Source: Tremella fuciformis (Eukaryota > Basidiomycota > Tremellomycetes > Tremellales > Tremellaceae). From it: DNA of 64,000 bases. The notes under the pieces were generated by a model, which did no database searches, had not been told where the DNA came from, and saw only the letters and a program-made list of their open reading frames with translations. Both the position numbers and the translations under genes were made by a program. Where the stretch lies: the NCBI GenBank assembly GCA_032768795.1, contig CP136494.1:1054001-1118000 (forward strand), given 5' to 3'. Positions 31,407 to 42,795 of the stretch are shown here, one piece after another. Within the stretch, counting starts at the first letter, position 1. Every line of letters begins with the position of its first letter.

Positions 31407-33314
31407 ATGCCCTCTCTCGCCGATTCGCTGGTTAACCTAGCGCTACAATCAGAGCAGATCACCCACCTTGCGTCCCTCAATGCGCGACCTGCCGGTCCCT
31501 ACACCCAAGCCTACCTTCACCTTCCCCAAGCTCTATCCGCCCAAATGGGCGTGACGGGCCTCATACGCGATGCGTCGGAGGCCGAGGTCCGCCTGTTCAA
31601 GTTCATAGGCGAAACAGATCCCTCGACAGGATCTGCGACCGCTGCGGGCGGCGAGAAGCGAATCGAGAAGCGAGATGGTGTCATGGTCACACCTCTCAGA
31701 GAGGTACAGCGTAGGAAAGAGGAAGGGACGGCTAGCGTGGACTTTGTGCTGCAGAAGGCTCTGAGGCTCGTGGATGACTAGTAAGTCTGCTACATATGCG
31801 ATCATGACTCCAACAGAGAGCACCTCACGCGAGGGGAGGCCATGACTGATCTGCAGCCGGCCCATGCCTCGAGCGAGAGCGCACATTGCCAATCTGCTTC
31901 ACGATCACGCCCAGCAGGTGGAACGCATCGCCGAGCTGGAGAGGCAGATATCAGAGGTCTGCCTGCTTCTTTCGGCACAGACATCTTAGCTGACTGGCAG
32001 GCGACGAATCCGTCTAAGCCCGTCGCACAGACAGTCTCTCCCACAACAGCAACAACCTCAACCTCTCCCGCCAAGAAGGCCCTCACGCCGGACGAAGCGA
32101 TCAAGGCCGAGGAAGAGTCAATCAAGGCGCTTGAGCAGTCTCTTCTTCCTCTTCGACGCGCAGCATCAGCGAAACCTGCCTCTGCCTCGTCTGTTGCGTC
32201 CCCAGCCAAATCGCCCGCGCAGGTCAAGTCACCCGCTCGTCCTCAGACAGGCGCAGCATTAGCTGCTCAAACGCCTGCCAAGACCCCACTGCCGAACATC
32301 ACCAACTCGCTCGTCAACGGCACGACCCCCCATCGTTCTGTAGCTGCCCATCACGGACCATTGAACCGATTCTCGCCACTGCGGCTGCTCGGCACACCCA
32401 AAGCTGGCGCCGGACCCAGCAGCCTTAGGCAGGAAGCGAACAGGAGCATATTTGGCAAGCGGCTGAATCGGTCAACTAATCGCTCTACACCGGCGCCCCT
32501 TGACCTCAAGCAAAGCCAACAGCGGGATTCGGAAGTGCCGGTATCGACTGCAGGTGATGATGCGGACGCTGGGTCAGGAGATGAGACCATTCGCATCAAA
32601 CGAGCGCCGGTAGAGCTTGCCGAACCAGTCAGTCCTGCTGCGAAGCGCACGCCCACAAAGGCGGCTACGCCAAAGTCCGTGGTGTCTCCTAGCGGATCGA
32701 CGCCGACCAAGATGCGGTCGCCCATGCGACGCAAGGTGGAGGGTGTGGACGTCTCTCTTGAAAGCGTCAGGGTCTCCGTCGTGCGTATTCTCCTTCCTTG
32801 CTGCCGATCCTCCTGACACCTCAGGCCAAGATATGGGAGACACTGGGCGACCTCATGCGTACGGGCACAAAGGAGCCGCCGTCCACATCCGTGGAAGATA
32901 CGGTGTACGTTCACTGGTCGCTTCTGTCTCGCATGACTGACGAGCAGGAAACATCTGCACCACTTGTCCATGTCAGATCCGGCACCACCTCCGTCACCTA
33001 GCTCTGCGTCTTCATCCACCTTGAACTCGGCTCCCGGAGTGCCTCTTGCGGCCAAGGCCATTCCTGTCAAATCACAAGACATCCTCGTGGCACATCTCTG
33101 CCTGCTCCTGCTGCGTGCTGCCTCGCCTGGCAATTCCGACGGTGGGGTGGCGATGGCGGACGTCAAAGAACGTCTGGAGACCATTGCAAAAGCCCGAGGA
33201 TGGGACGGCGCAGCTGAGCAGGGAACAAAGGTGGTTTATACTGCTGTGGCTAAGCGAACGGTAAGAATCGACCGTCGGGGCGGCGCCGGAGGCCGAGTCA
33301 AGTTTGCGGACTGA
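31407..33314 (+). CDS. Uncharacterised CDK-site-rich coiled-coil protein
   Basis: I do not recognise the family. The ATG at 31407 opens a globular N-terminus (MPSLADSLVNLALQSEQ; GVTGLIRDASEAEVRLFKFI). A GTAAGT intron removes 31781 to about 31857 and joins to a coiled coil (HIANLLHDHAQQVERIAELE). Next is a long basic low-complexity middle with many S/T-P-x-K/R sites, such as SPAKK, SPAKSP, KSPARP, TPAKTP, KRTPTK and MRSPMRRK. A short C-terminal globular part (SQDILVAHLCLLLLRAA; GVAMADVKERLETIAKARGW) follows two more introns and ends at 33314. The pattern suggests a nuclear, CDK-phosphorylated cell-cycle protein. Its downstream neighbour is replication factor Sld5, which is context only. Confidence 0.7.
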
Positions 33315-33614
33315 TTAGACGTCTTGGCAGAGGAGCTGTAAAGGCTCAGGACGCCGTCTTGAACAACATGACACCATGCATGCCCATTGCACGATGCTTC
33401 TTGGGCAGCTTGCTGGCTGGTCGTAGGGAGTTGGGCAAGATCTAGAACGCGTCCTGACCCTGAATTCGCGATATTCAGAAGTCAACGCTGTCGCTCGACC
33501 ATACACATTACATCTCCCTATCCTCACTCTGTCGTCTGCTCTTTGCCCACTGCTCGTTGCCGAAAGATCTGCAGAGGCTCGGGAATCCCAGCAAAAGGCC
33601 ACGCCCTCGCAGCC
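33315..33614. other. Intergenic, upstream of SLD5
   Basis: 300 bp between the CDK-site-rich gene stop and the SLD5 ATG; no feature seen. Confidence 0.35.
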
Positions 33615-34669
33615 ATGTCTTTCTTCACCTCACCCACGCCCTCGCCAGATGCACCTCGGATACCTCCCCCCTTACCACCCTATGCCCCGGTCGCATCGTC
33701 CTCGCGGGCCTCCTCGTCCCGCCAAGGATCCATAGCGAACGAGTCTTTCCTCTCGCGACTGGAGGCGACCGCCTCGCTCGCCGCCGGCCGCGCGCGCTAC
33801 GCCACGAGCGAAGCCCCAAGCGCGGACGCCGGGGAGGTGATGGAGGAAGAGGGGCCGGTCGGGGACGTGGAGCGTCTGACGCGGGCGTGGGTGAGGGAGC
33901 GCGGGACGGACGCGCTGCTGGCGTGGGAGGGAGATGTGGTGGACAGCTTGTTCGACAAGCTCGAGCAGCAGGTGGGTCGCGGACTTGCGATTGCGCAGGG
34001 GGGCGCGAGAGCCAGCAAGCGCTGAGGGCAGCAAAACCTCGTCGGCACGCTGCGCTCGGATCCCGACACGTCCGAGGAAGAGCACTTCAAGCTCGTGCTC
34101 GTCGAGACGGAGATGGAGCGCGTCAAGTTCCTCGTGCGGTCCTATGTCCGCAGCAGGCTGTACAAGGTGAGTGGCGGTCCGCCGGGACAGTCGTCGTCTC
34201 CGATTGACGGGCGACAGATCGAGAAGTACAGCCACCACATCGTCATGACCCCCGAGCTGCATCCCTTACTATCTGGCGCCGAGCTCGCCCATGCCCAGCG
34301 ATACACCGACCTCCTCCATGCGCACTTTCAGCACTCGGTTCTAGACAGTTTGCCAGAGTGGCTTCGGAAGATGGACGACACGTACGGGGACGGCCTGTCT
34401 ATGGGTGAGCTCTCTTGCCCAGCACATGGCTCTGCAGTCATGCTGATGGCAGTATCGAGACCGAATCCGAACATACCGGTGCTCGTCTACTGTAAGCGCG
34501 ATTGCGGGGATATCACGCTGGACAGGTGAGCACCGGAGACTGCCTGCCTTCAAAGCCGTAGCTCATTCCCAGTGGCGAGGCGGCGAGCCTCGCAAAGGCG
34601 ACCACTCACTTGGTCAAATGGCGCCTGGTACAGCGCTTCGTCGAGCTTGGCTGGGCAGAAATCCTTTAG
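33615..34669 (+). CDS. SLD5: GINS complex subunit Sld5
   Basis: The ATG at 33615 begins a Ser/Pro-rich leader that is longer than in yeast. Then come DVERLTRAWVRERGTDALLAW and VDSLFDKLEQQ, after an intron EEHFKLVLVETEMERVKFLV and RSYVRSRLYK, then IEKYSHHIVM and LLSGAELAHAQRYTDLL. These are the Sld5 A-domain helices, in particular the ERV+FL+RSY+R+RL+KIEKY core. The small beta-rich B domain follows (NPNIPVLVYCKRDCGDITL), with a last exon SGEAASLAKATTHLVKWRLV ending at the TAG at 34667. GINS joins Cdc45 and MCM2-7 in the replicative helicase. Four short introns; the internal junctions are consistent with GT-AG. Confidence 0.93.
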
Positions 34670-34885
34670 TGCCTTCGTCCTGCATCCACTGTGCATCTAC
34701 AGGTCCTGGACGCATTACTCGAACGCATGCATCTTTTAATCTCATGCTCGTTAATTGATATGATGTCTAGCGCGCGCTACAATATGATAGACTCTACAAG
34801 GGTATTATTCCAAGCAAGCAAAATGCGCGACCATGCTGTTCGAAACAGACGATACAAAACCCTACAAACACTCGAGGCCTCCTCT

Positions 34886-37800
34886 TCATGGGTCGTCGAC
34901 CTGCATTTCGTCCGCTTTCGGTGGCGCAGGGCTGACTGCAGTTTTCGATGGACTTCTCGATGCTCGCAACTTCATCATGTCCTCGATGTTCTGCAACAGG
35001 TCGTCCAGGCGATACGGCTTGATCACCACCTCGTCCATGCCGCTCCGCTTCGCTTCATCAATCTGACCCTGACGGGCGTTGCCGGCTGTTTGTCAACTCT
35101 ACTCCTCTGTGGCGAGCCAGGTAAACAGACTGAGGGCGATGACCAGATTCTTGAGCAACAGACCTGCGTTCTCCTCCTCCCGGATGTGCCGCACGGCCGT
35201 CAGGCCATCCATGACGGGCATCTCGAGGTCCATGATCACGCAATCGAACGGCTGGCCATCGGGGGCAGAGGCAGCAGCAGAGACCTTGCGTATCTTCTCG
35301 AGCGCTTCCAGTCCATTGTTTGCCACTGCGTCTCAACGGAGATACTACGCGCTCGCCCAAGAAATACTGACCATCGCATGTAAAGCCCACATGCTTCAAT
35401 TGCCTAGCTAAGACCGTCTGATTGATCAGGTTGTCTTCCACGATCAAGACGTGTGGCTTGGGGCCAGCGACTCCCAGCTGGCCGGTGTTGCGTTTCTTCA
35501 GAGGCGGTCGTCCAGGAGTGAGACCGTCTCCCTTAGCCTTCAAGCGCTTGGCTGCATTAATTTGCGTTGTGCGTGCCTGTATGAAGAATCGGAAGGTAGA
35601 GCCTTTCCCATACTCCGACACGACCTCGATGCGTCCACCCATGAGCTCCGTGATCTCTGCCAGAAGTCAGCCAGGTCCAGTACAAGGTGGGACCAAGCCT
35701 ACTTCGACATACAAATAGGCCAAGGCCGGATCCTCCAAATATGGTGTGGGTCTTTGCTATGTCATAAGCTCGGGACTGCGAGTAGCGTCCGCCGCGAGCT
35801 CACGAGAGACCTGCGAAAAGCGCTGAAAGAGCATCTCGAGCTCATTGTCGGTGAGGCCAGGGCCCGTGTCCTTGACCGCGACATAGAGGTACACGGGCAT
35901 ATCGTCCTTGAGGATCGCCGGTCTCTCGGGTAGTCGAGGCATGAGACAGCTCGAATCGGCTGGCGGCTCGAATGACAGGTCGAAGCGTAGCTCGATTTGG
36001 CGTATCTCTGCTTTATCAGCGGAACGCCTCACCTGCGCAGTGGGGGACTTACGACTGGTAGAGGTGAAACGAATGCCGTTGGACAACAGGTTTGTCACGA
36101 CTTGTCCCAAACGCACATTGTCCGTCTTGATCCAGTCCACCCCTAGGCGTTCAACCGATTCGCCGACGACGAACGATAAGGCTATACGCCTCATACGAGC
36201 TTCGTTCTGGAATATGGAGACCACTTTGTGGCCTTCGTCGCGGATGTTCGTGTCGACGTCAAACATTTCTAACCGTCAGCACCTGCATCCTTCGGCAACA
36301 TCATGACCGCAACATCAATGACTGACGCAGCATGTCCAGTTGGATCCTGCCCAGAGAAAGAACGTCGTTGCTGATCCTCTCCTGAGCCAATCCACACTGA
36401 TATATGCTCTCGAGCGCCTCCAGATCTTCGTTGATCGTCGCGAGCAGCTGACGAGTTGGAGTGAACGCTTCTTTCTTCCCCATGGTAATTTCGAGTTGTT
36501 CCTGCAGACTGAGGAGGTTGGTCTTGACCAGAGACGAGCATTGCATGAGAGACGAAATCGGATTCCGGATCTCGTGCGAGGTAATGTCGATGAGGAGCTC
36601 CTGCTGGCGCTTCGCCTCTTCTGCCTCGACTCTGCGCTGTTCAGCTTCGATGACACGAAGTCGCTGCGCCTCTTCGTGCATCTTGCGATCGGTAATGTCG
36701 GTCACGCAGCCAAGGATGCCCTTCAGCCCGGGCGCAGCCATCTCCAGACGAATGATCTTCGTCGTGACCCAGCGACCGTTCGCAAATCTCCATTCGCAAG
36801 TCTGAGTCGGCTCCGTGCTCATGTAAACTCTTTCCAGGAACTGCTGCACCTCTCTCCTGAACTGGACGTGGATGTAGTCTCCCCAGTTGTGCACTTGCTC
36901 CCCGGGCGGGTACCCCGACATCTCGTACCAGGCGGAATTGGCGAAAGTGACAGTCCCATCCTCTCCACATCGGAAGATCCCAACCGGAGAGAATTCGGAG
37001 AGGGTACGAAGTTCCGCAGTGCGCTCGTCGAACGCCTCTTCAAGGTGTCGCCGTTTCTTGCCCAGTTGGACTTGCATGTGCGCACGAGCGATCAACTCTC
37101 GGGCATTGAAAGGCTTCTCGAGATAATCGTCGGCGCCCGCCAACAGCCCGTCCACTTTGTTCTCCTCGCCGCCTCGAGCAGTCAGCATGATGATCGGAGT
37201 CATACGGAACTCCTTCGAGGATTTGAGTGCGGCTAAGAGCCCGAAGCCGTCTAGATTCGGCATCATGACGTCTGAGATGATGAGGTCCGGCTGCTGCTTT
37301 TCGCACAGCTCGAGCGCTTCCCTGCCGTCGCGCGCTTCCATGACTGCACAATAAGGGGCGAATACGGAGCGCATGTATCGGCGGACGTCGAACGAGTCAT
37401 CCACGAGGAGGATTACGTCCTCCTTTGCAAAGTATAGAGTGCTTGGATCGAAGCCTCGAGAAGATCTCCCGCTCGAGTCGCCTGCTGAGGTACCGCCACC
37501 ATTGCCTGAATCGCTTGACGAGTCGACGGAGCTGCTCTCCCGCTCTTTGCTCCATTGCATCGTTTCATCGACCATAGCCTCGCCATACGCGCCATGCCGG
37601 ATAGTGGGGCTCGGGTCGAATTCTATGCTCTCCCTGGGTAAATGATCCGAACCCAGAGGTATTCGCACGCGAAAGGTCGAGCCATCTGCGCCCGTCAGTC
37701 ACTGCAGCGAGTCATCGAGCATGAGGAGCTCACGAGATCCGTCCTCGGACTCTTCAGCGGTGCGACTGTCAATTTCGAGTACACCTCCATGAAGTTTGAT

Positions 37801-40800
37801 AAGCTCCTATATCGTTCAGCCCTGGCGCGAGCAACCGAACGAAGCACTCGCCTTGATGAGGCTCAATCCGATGCCGGTGCCTTCGTGAGATCGGCTGACA
37901 CTCTGAACTCGGTGAAATCGTTCCCCAACAAGATCCTTATCACTGGTTGGGATGCCAACACCACTATCTTCCACAGAAAGGATCGCCTCTCCAGGGCCAT
38001 ATTGCAAGGCTATCTGGACGAAACCTTGCATGGTATATTTGAGCGCGTTGCCGACAAGGTTGAAGACAATCTTCTCCTGTCATCGTTAGACCCGTGAATT
38101 CCATCGACAGCGGTAGAGCACGCACCCAGTGTTCGGGATCCACAAAAGCAGGGTGTGGCGAGAGGTCCACTTCGACGATGTATTTGAGTCGATGCCGCTC
38201 AACGGCTCCGCGGAAGAGACCCTTTGCCTGGTCAACCTCATGAATCGATGCAGGATATGCGACTCACAGCTAAGTCACGAGTCATTCTTCCCAGGTTGAC
38301 CAAGCGGAAAGAACCCTTCAACCTGCCCGCCTCCAGACGGCTCACGTCCATCAAAGTGGACACGAGACGCGTCAAGCGTCGCCTGCATCTGAGAAAAGCT
38401 GATAGGGGACGGTCGAACGACTTACACATTTCGCCGTGCCATGATGAGCATCTCCTTTTTAGACCCTTCAGGTGCTTCCGCGAGCAGATCATCCAGAGGT
38501 CCGGCAACGAGTGTCAGTGGGGTCCGTAGCTCGTGGCTGACATTCGAGAACAACAGGCTCTGCACGATCAGCATCAGCAGCTGCACCATGTAGAGCTCGC
38601 TGACCTTCGCGCGATCCAAAGCAGCCAGCTCTTCGATCCGTTGTCTCTCAGCTTCGTAAGATTTGACTGCAGTAATTCCCGACGCGAGCTGCAGTCGGAG
38701 CATGTGCTGTCACTCAGCTTCATTGTCTTGCGGGGCAATCCTCGACTGACCACAAAAGCTTCGTAGTCATCATCGAAGGGCCGACGAATACTGAGGCCCA
38801 ATACCACCACTGAGCTGGATATGCCATCGTCGCTCTCAGTGGAGACGGGCACAACGATGGCAGCATTCGGCAGCTCATCCCACACCCTGACTGGGAAGTT
38901 CTCGAGCAACGCCGAGCAATCTTCTACCAAGACAGGTCGTTTGTTTTGGAGGGCTTCCAAGAAAGGCCAATGCTCAAGGGGCGGCTGTATGTCGGCGTCC
39001 GAATCTCCTTCGCCAGTCTTCGAATTTGGCTGAGTTGACGCTCCAGAGATGATTGAGTGACTAGGAGACGAGTTGATGGCGTGCGAAAATGCAGCTGCGA
39101 CCGCGCTGTGCCTAGCACCTCTCGACTGTCGGCGGAGAGTCACAGACAACTGCGTGGGGGTTGACGGGTGTTCCTTCGGGATCCCGACCGAGCCCGCCAG
39201 CTGAAGCTTCACAGTGACAGGTGATGTGGTCGCTGCTGTCGCACCTGAGGCAGTCATGCCAGGGTTGCCACTGGTGGAGTTCTTGTCCCCGGTTGGCATC
39301 GATACATGATAAAGGGCAGCGAACGGGACGTCACGGGGATTGGCAGCAAGAATATCCAGCACCGCCGAGTCGTACTCTTGAATGGTGCGAGCGATAGCTA
39401 GCCGTCAGTCTTCACCGCATTCAGTAGCTTCACGACTCACTTGTCCTCTCGCCCATCTCCCTCACAGTGGCGAGCCGACGTTCAGCCAGAACTTTGTCAG
39501 TCGTGTCGATCGTCGCGTTCCACAGACCACCGAACGTCCCGTCTTCCTGCAGCACAGGAACCCACATCCACGAGTGATAGACTTCGATGATTCCATTGCC
39601 TTGCTGAGGCAGTTGTTTAAATAGCAAGAGGTCTACAGTCATTCTTGGCTCGGGCCCACGAGTGAGAAGCATACCGTCTTCTTTGGACACAGGTGTGCCA
39701 CTGAGAACGAGTTCCGATAGTGGACCTAAGCTGTGCCAGATCTCCGCCCAAGCCACTGGTCCAGACATACCGAAAAGGTGGGGGTGCTTGAGGATCGTTT
39801 CGGCGTACGGGGCATTGTAGATGAGAGTCAGGTCTTTCCCCCACCACAAGCAGCACTGATGCGGATACTGCATGACGAGCGACACTGTGGTCAGACTGAA
39901 TAGACTCTATTAAGTCTTCCTCACATACCGATTGTTTTCAGCGACTGTGGCCATGAGTTTATAGGTCCTAAGCTAGTCTTTGTCCAGTCCGTTGATTGCA
40001 AAAGCACCTTGACGTCAAGGGACAAGCCATTCACCTCGCCGCCAAGTGAAAGCAAGGGCCTGGATTGAGTAACAACTCCATTTCGGCTGAAGTGTATGTG
40101 ACGAGCAGCTTCAGAAGAAGAGCTGCCTGGAAAATCGAGTCTATTGGTCTCATTCGGCGGCGTGACTTCGTTCGACTTGGTCCTATCTGATCCAACAGCT
40201 CTTTGCACGGGTCCCTCACGAAACGAGGGTTTGATGGCATCGTCATTCGCCGCCAACACAGTCGTTCGAGGAACCGCTGAAGCGATCATGTGCCTTCCCA
40301 CCGTCTCGAGCGGATCGCTAGGTGGTCGACGATGGGCGTAGATATCATGAGGATCCTCCCATGAGGTGTTGCCCCTCTGGGCCTCGCTGACAGGAACGAA
40401 TGCACTCCGGGGGGTAGTGGTGACAATGATGAAAGAGTGTGTGCTCATCTTCGTCCTGGTAGATGGGAAGCCGAGCTGCCATACAGGCAGGGATGTTTTG
40501 GTCAATTCCAGAGTCAGCCTGCCTGGTTGACGGAGCTCTATCGTCAAGGACTGCGGTCCGGGATGTACGCCCTCTTCGGCTTCGATGCCTGTCGCACCAG
40601 TGTCGGAGGACGCTTGATGATCCGACATGGCCGAGCGATCTTCGTAAGGGACTTCAGGCTCCCAAAACCCCTCAGGAGGCTCCTCTCCTCCAATCGGCGA
40701 GATGGGCGAGACTATCTCTTCTCGTCCATTCTCGTCATAGCGAGTCGTAGTCAAGTGAGAGAGTCTTGGACGCGTCGAGAGGCTCGCGGGGCGCGGAATT

Positions 40801-41408
40801 GGCGACTGCTGAGCGTTGAGACTTTGTAGCCGTTTCGTCGTGCTGCTTGCGCTCGCTCCACTGATCCAGTCGCCAAAAGAGCGTGCCGTCTGTATGTCTA
40901 CACACTCCAACAAGCTCCTGTCCTGCACCAGATTGTGCCATTTTGCGTTGCTCCATACTGGCAAAAAGGGCTCGACTTGTGGGTCTGACGTCCGCGTAAA
41001 GGGGACGAGTGAACTTTTGGCCGAAGGCAGGTCGTCCGCATCGTCCGCGTCGGGTTCTGGCGGTACCGGAACGTAGAGGACAAAGGCCGGGTACGGGTAT
41101 GCCTGATATCAGCTATGAGCGCAAAGATGCACGTCTGCCAAAGGTCCAAGCACTTACCTCGAGGTATGCCGTTGGCAAGGTGCTGAGGTCCATACTGGTT
41201 TTGATGGTCGCCTTGTCCTCTGCTGTCCCGGGCGCAGTATCGGCAACGGTCATCGAGATGGACCCGCGCGCCGAGACCGACACCTTGCTCAACGACGCGG
41301 CGCTGCCTTTTCGTTTCCGGTTGGGAGTCTGTTTGATCAGCGAGTGAAGTCAAGTGACGCGAGCGAAGCTAGCAATCTGGTCGCTGGCCGGGAGGCACGT
41401 ACCGACAT
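34886..41408 (-). CDS. Dual hybrid histidine kinase (Tco2-like)
   Basis: The ATG at 41408 lies in a two-codon first exon (MS), spliced to [17 protein letters not shown]. The N-terminal part has [14 protein letters not shown] and a PAS-like stretch ([18 protein letters not shown]). The first kinase unit is [12 protein letters not shown] (phospho-His), [11 protein letters not shown] (N box) and VEDSGVGIP with GTGIGLSL, followed by a full receiver ([28 protein letters not shown]). Next are a PAS domain ([20 protein letters not shown]), a second HisKA ([13 protein letters not shown]), a second ATPase ([20 protein letters not shown]), a second receiver ([26 protein letters not shown]) and a tail ending MQVDDP at the TGA at 34886. 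All phospho-acceptors seen are intact. It should feed the Ypd1-Ssk1/Skn7 phosphorelay. Many short introns. Confidence 0.9.
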
Positions 41409-41995
41409 GCTAGCGACCTGTCAGTGGGCAGGCAGGGACAGCGAGGCAGAGTTGCTTCCGCCCGACTGCGCCGCCGGTACGCCAGGATGGCAGAGCGATG
41501 AAATGTCGTAATGGTCGACGCCGAGCGGTCTACAGTACGTCCCTTTCTCCTGCCGGTGAACGGGGGCCGGGGCCCGCCTCGAGGCCTAAGGAGCTCGTCT
41601 GAGGCGTGGCGAGCGCATCGGGACCGAGCAGGGTAGGCGAGCTGATGATGGCCTGGTAAGCGCTCGACGGTGGCTTTCGGAGCTATGACCTGTCCATGCT
41701 CATTTGACAGCCTGGTGAGCGAGATGGCAACTCAGGGAGTAGGAAGAGTCAGTCACCGGCCAGCCAAAGATGACGTACGAGGTTGCTGACACGTGAGAAG
41801 GATTCCTGAGATTGCGTAAGACCATGAGCGAGATAGAATACAGTATGTCGTGTCGGCTGACTGCCTTGACGACGTTGCTTTCGTGTGCAAAGTGCGTTGC
41901 CAAGTAACGACGGGACCTCGAGCTATGCAGCTCCCGGCTGACCTCGCTGATATACTGACCCGGATGACCTGCGTCGATCCGTTGCCCAACGCGAA
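41409..41995. promoter_or_regulatory. Divergent region, histidine kinase / small unknown gene
   Basis: 587 bp between divergent starts. A pair of overlapping minus frames (41700-42037) has no recognisable content. No feature called. Confidence 0.35.
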
Positions 41996-42664
41996 ATGCA
42001 GCACCAAACCCATCGACAGGCGACATCGCAGCATCACGGAGTGACCCGGACGTTCATTGGGCAGGCATTCGACCCGCCCTACGTCTTCTTCGGCACTGTG
42101 CCATTATCAAAGTGCGACCGACAGTTCATCGCGACGGGCACCATCGACCACCAGCAGTATCTCAAAGAGGCTGCCGCGCTCGCACCGGAATTGACACGGG
42201 AGAGCCGAGAGTTCACGGCGACAACGGAGCGATCGGTGGACGTGGTCGACATGACAATGACCGACGAGGACGTGGAGGAGCTGGTCACACCGCAGAGGAG
42301 GCGCTCTCCTCACACACCCTCATGTACCCGCTCGCACGACGCTCCGCCGACCCCTGTGACACCCAGCCCGATCAGGCGCCGAGACAGGGGCACGCGATCG
42401 CCTTGTCGGGTCGCCGTCACGCCCATGTCAGATGTGGATGACGTTGACGGTCAGCTGCAGCCCGATGCTCAGGCTGTTAGCTGGACGGCCGCAGAGGATC
42501 GGGCGCTGTGGCAGGCCCAAGTGGGCCAATCCTCTCTGACATTGCGAGGCAGAGCTGAGGTACAGCTGCGATTCGGCGAGGGCAAGTACTGGGTAGGCGT
42601 GGCCACCCTGGTGCGCCAGGCAGGCGGTAGCAGCAAGAAGATCCAGGCTAGTAGTCTCCTCTGA
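41996..42664 (+). CDS. Uncharacterised 222-aa protein with CDK-type sites
   Basis: A single uninterrupted frame from the ATG at 41996. The N-terminus (FIGQAFDPPYVFFGTVPL) is followed by an acidic stretch (DVVDMTMTDEDVEEL) and a basic Pro-rich middle with several S/T-P sites next to Arg (TPQRRR, TPSPIRRR, SPCR). The C-terminus (LRGRAEVQLRFGEGKYWVGV) looks beta-rich. I recognise no family. It could have an unseen first exon. It converges on UTP25, with 131 bp between the stop codons. The consistent composition and length favour a real gene, but a chance frame is not excluded. Confidence 0.5.
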   Translation: MQHQTHRQATSQHHGVTRTFIGQAFDPPYVFFGTVPLSKCDRQFIATGTIDHQQYLKEAAALAPELTRESREFTATTERSVDVVDMTMTDEDVEELVTPQRRRSPHTPSCTRSHDAPPTPVTPSPIRRRDRGTRSPCRVAVTPMSDVDDVDGQLQPDAQAVSWTAAEDRALWQAQVGQSSLTLRGRAEVQLRFGEGKYWVGVATLVRQAGGSSKKIQASSLL

Positions 42665-42795
42665 TGCTCTCCTTATCTCCCGCATACTGAGGCGACAGGA
42701 TTGCCGAGAACGCTGGGATCAACTCAAGCAAGCCTCTGGCCTGTGAAACTCCCGTCTCACCGGGAAATGCATACATACCATGCAAATAGTGCCAA

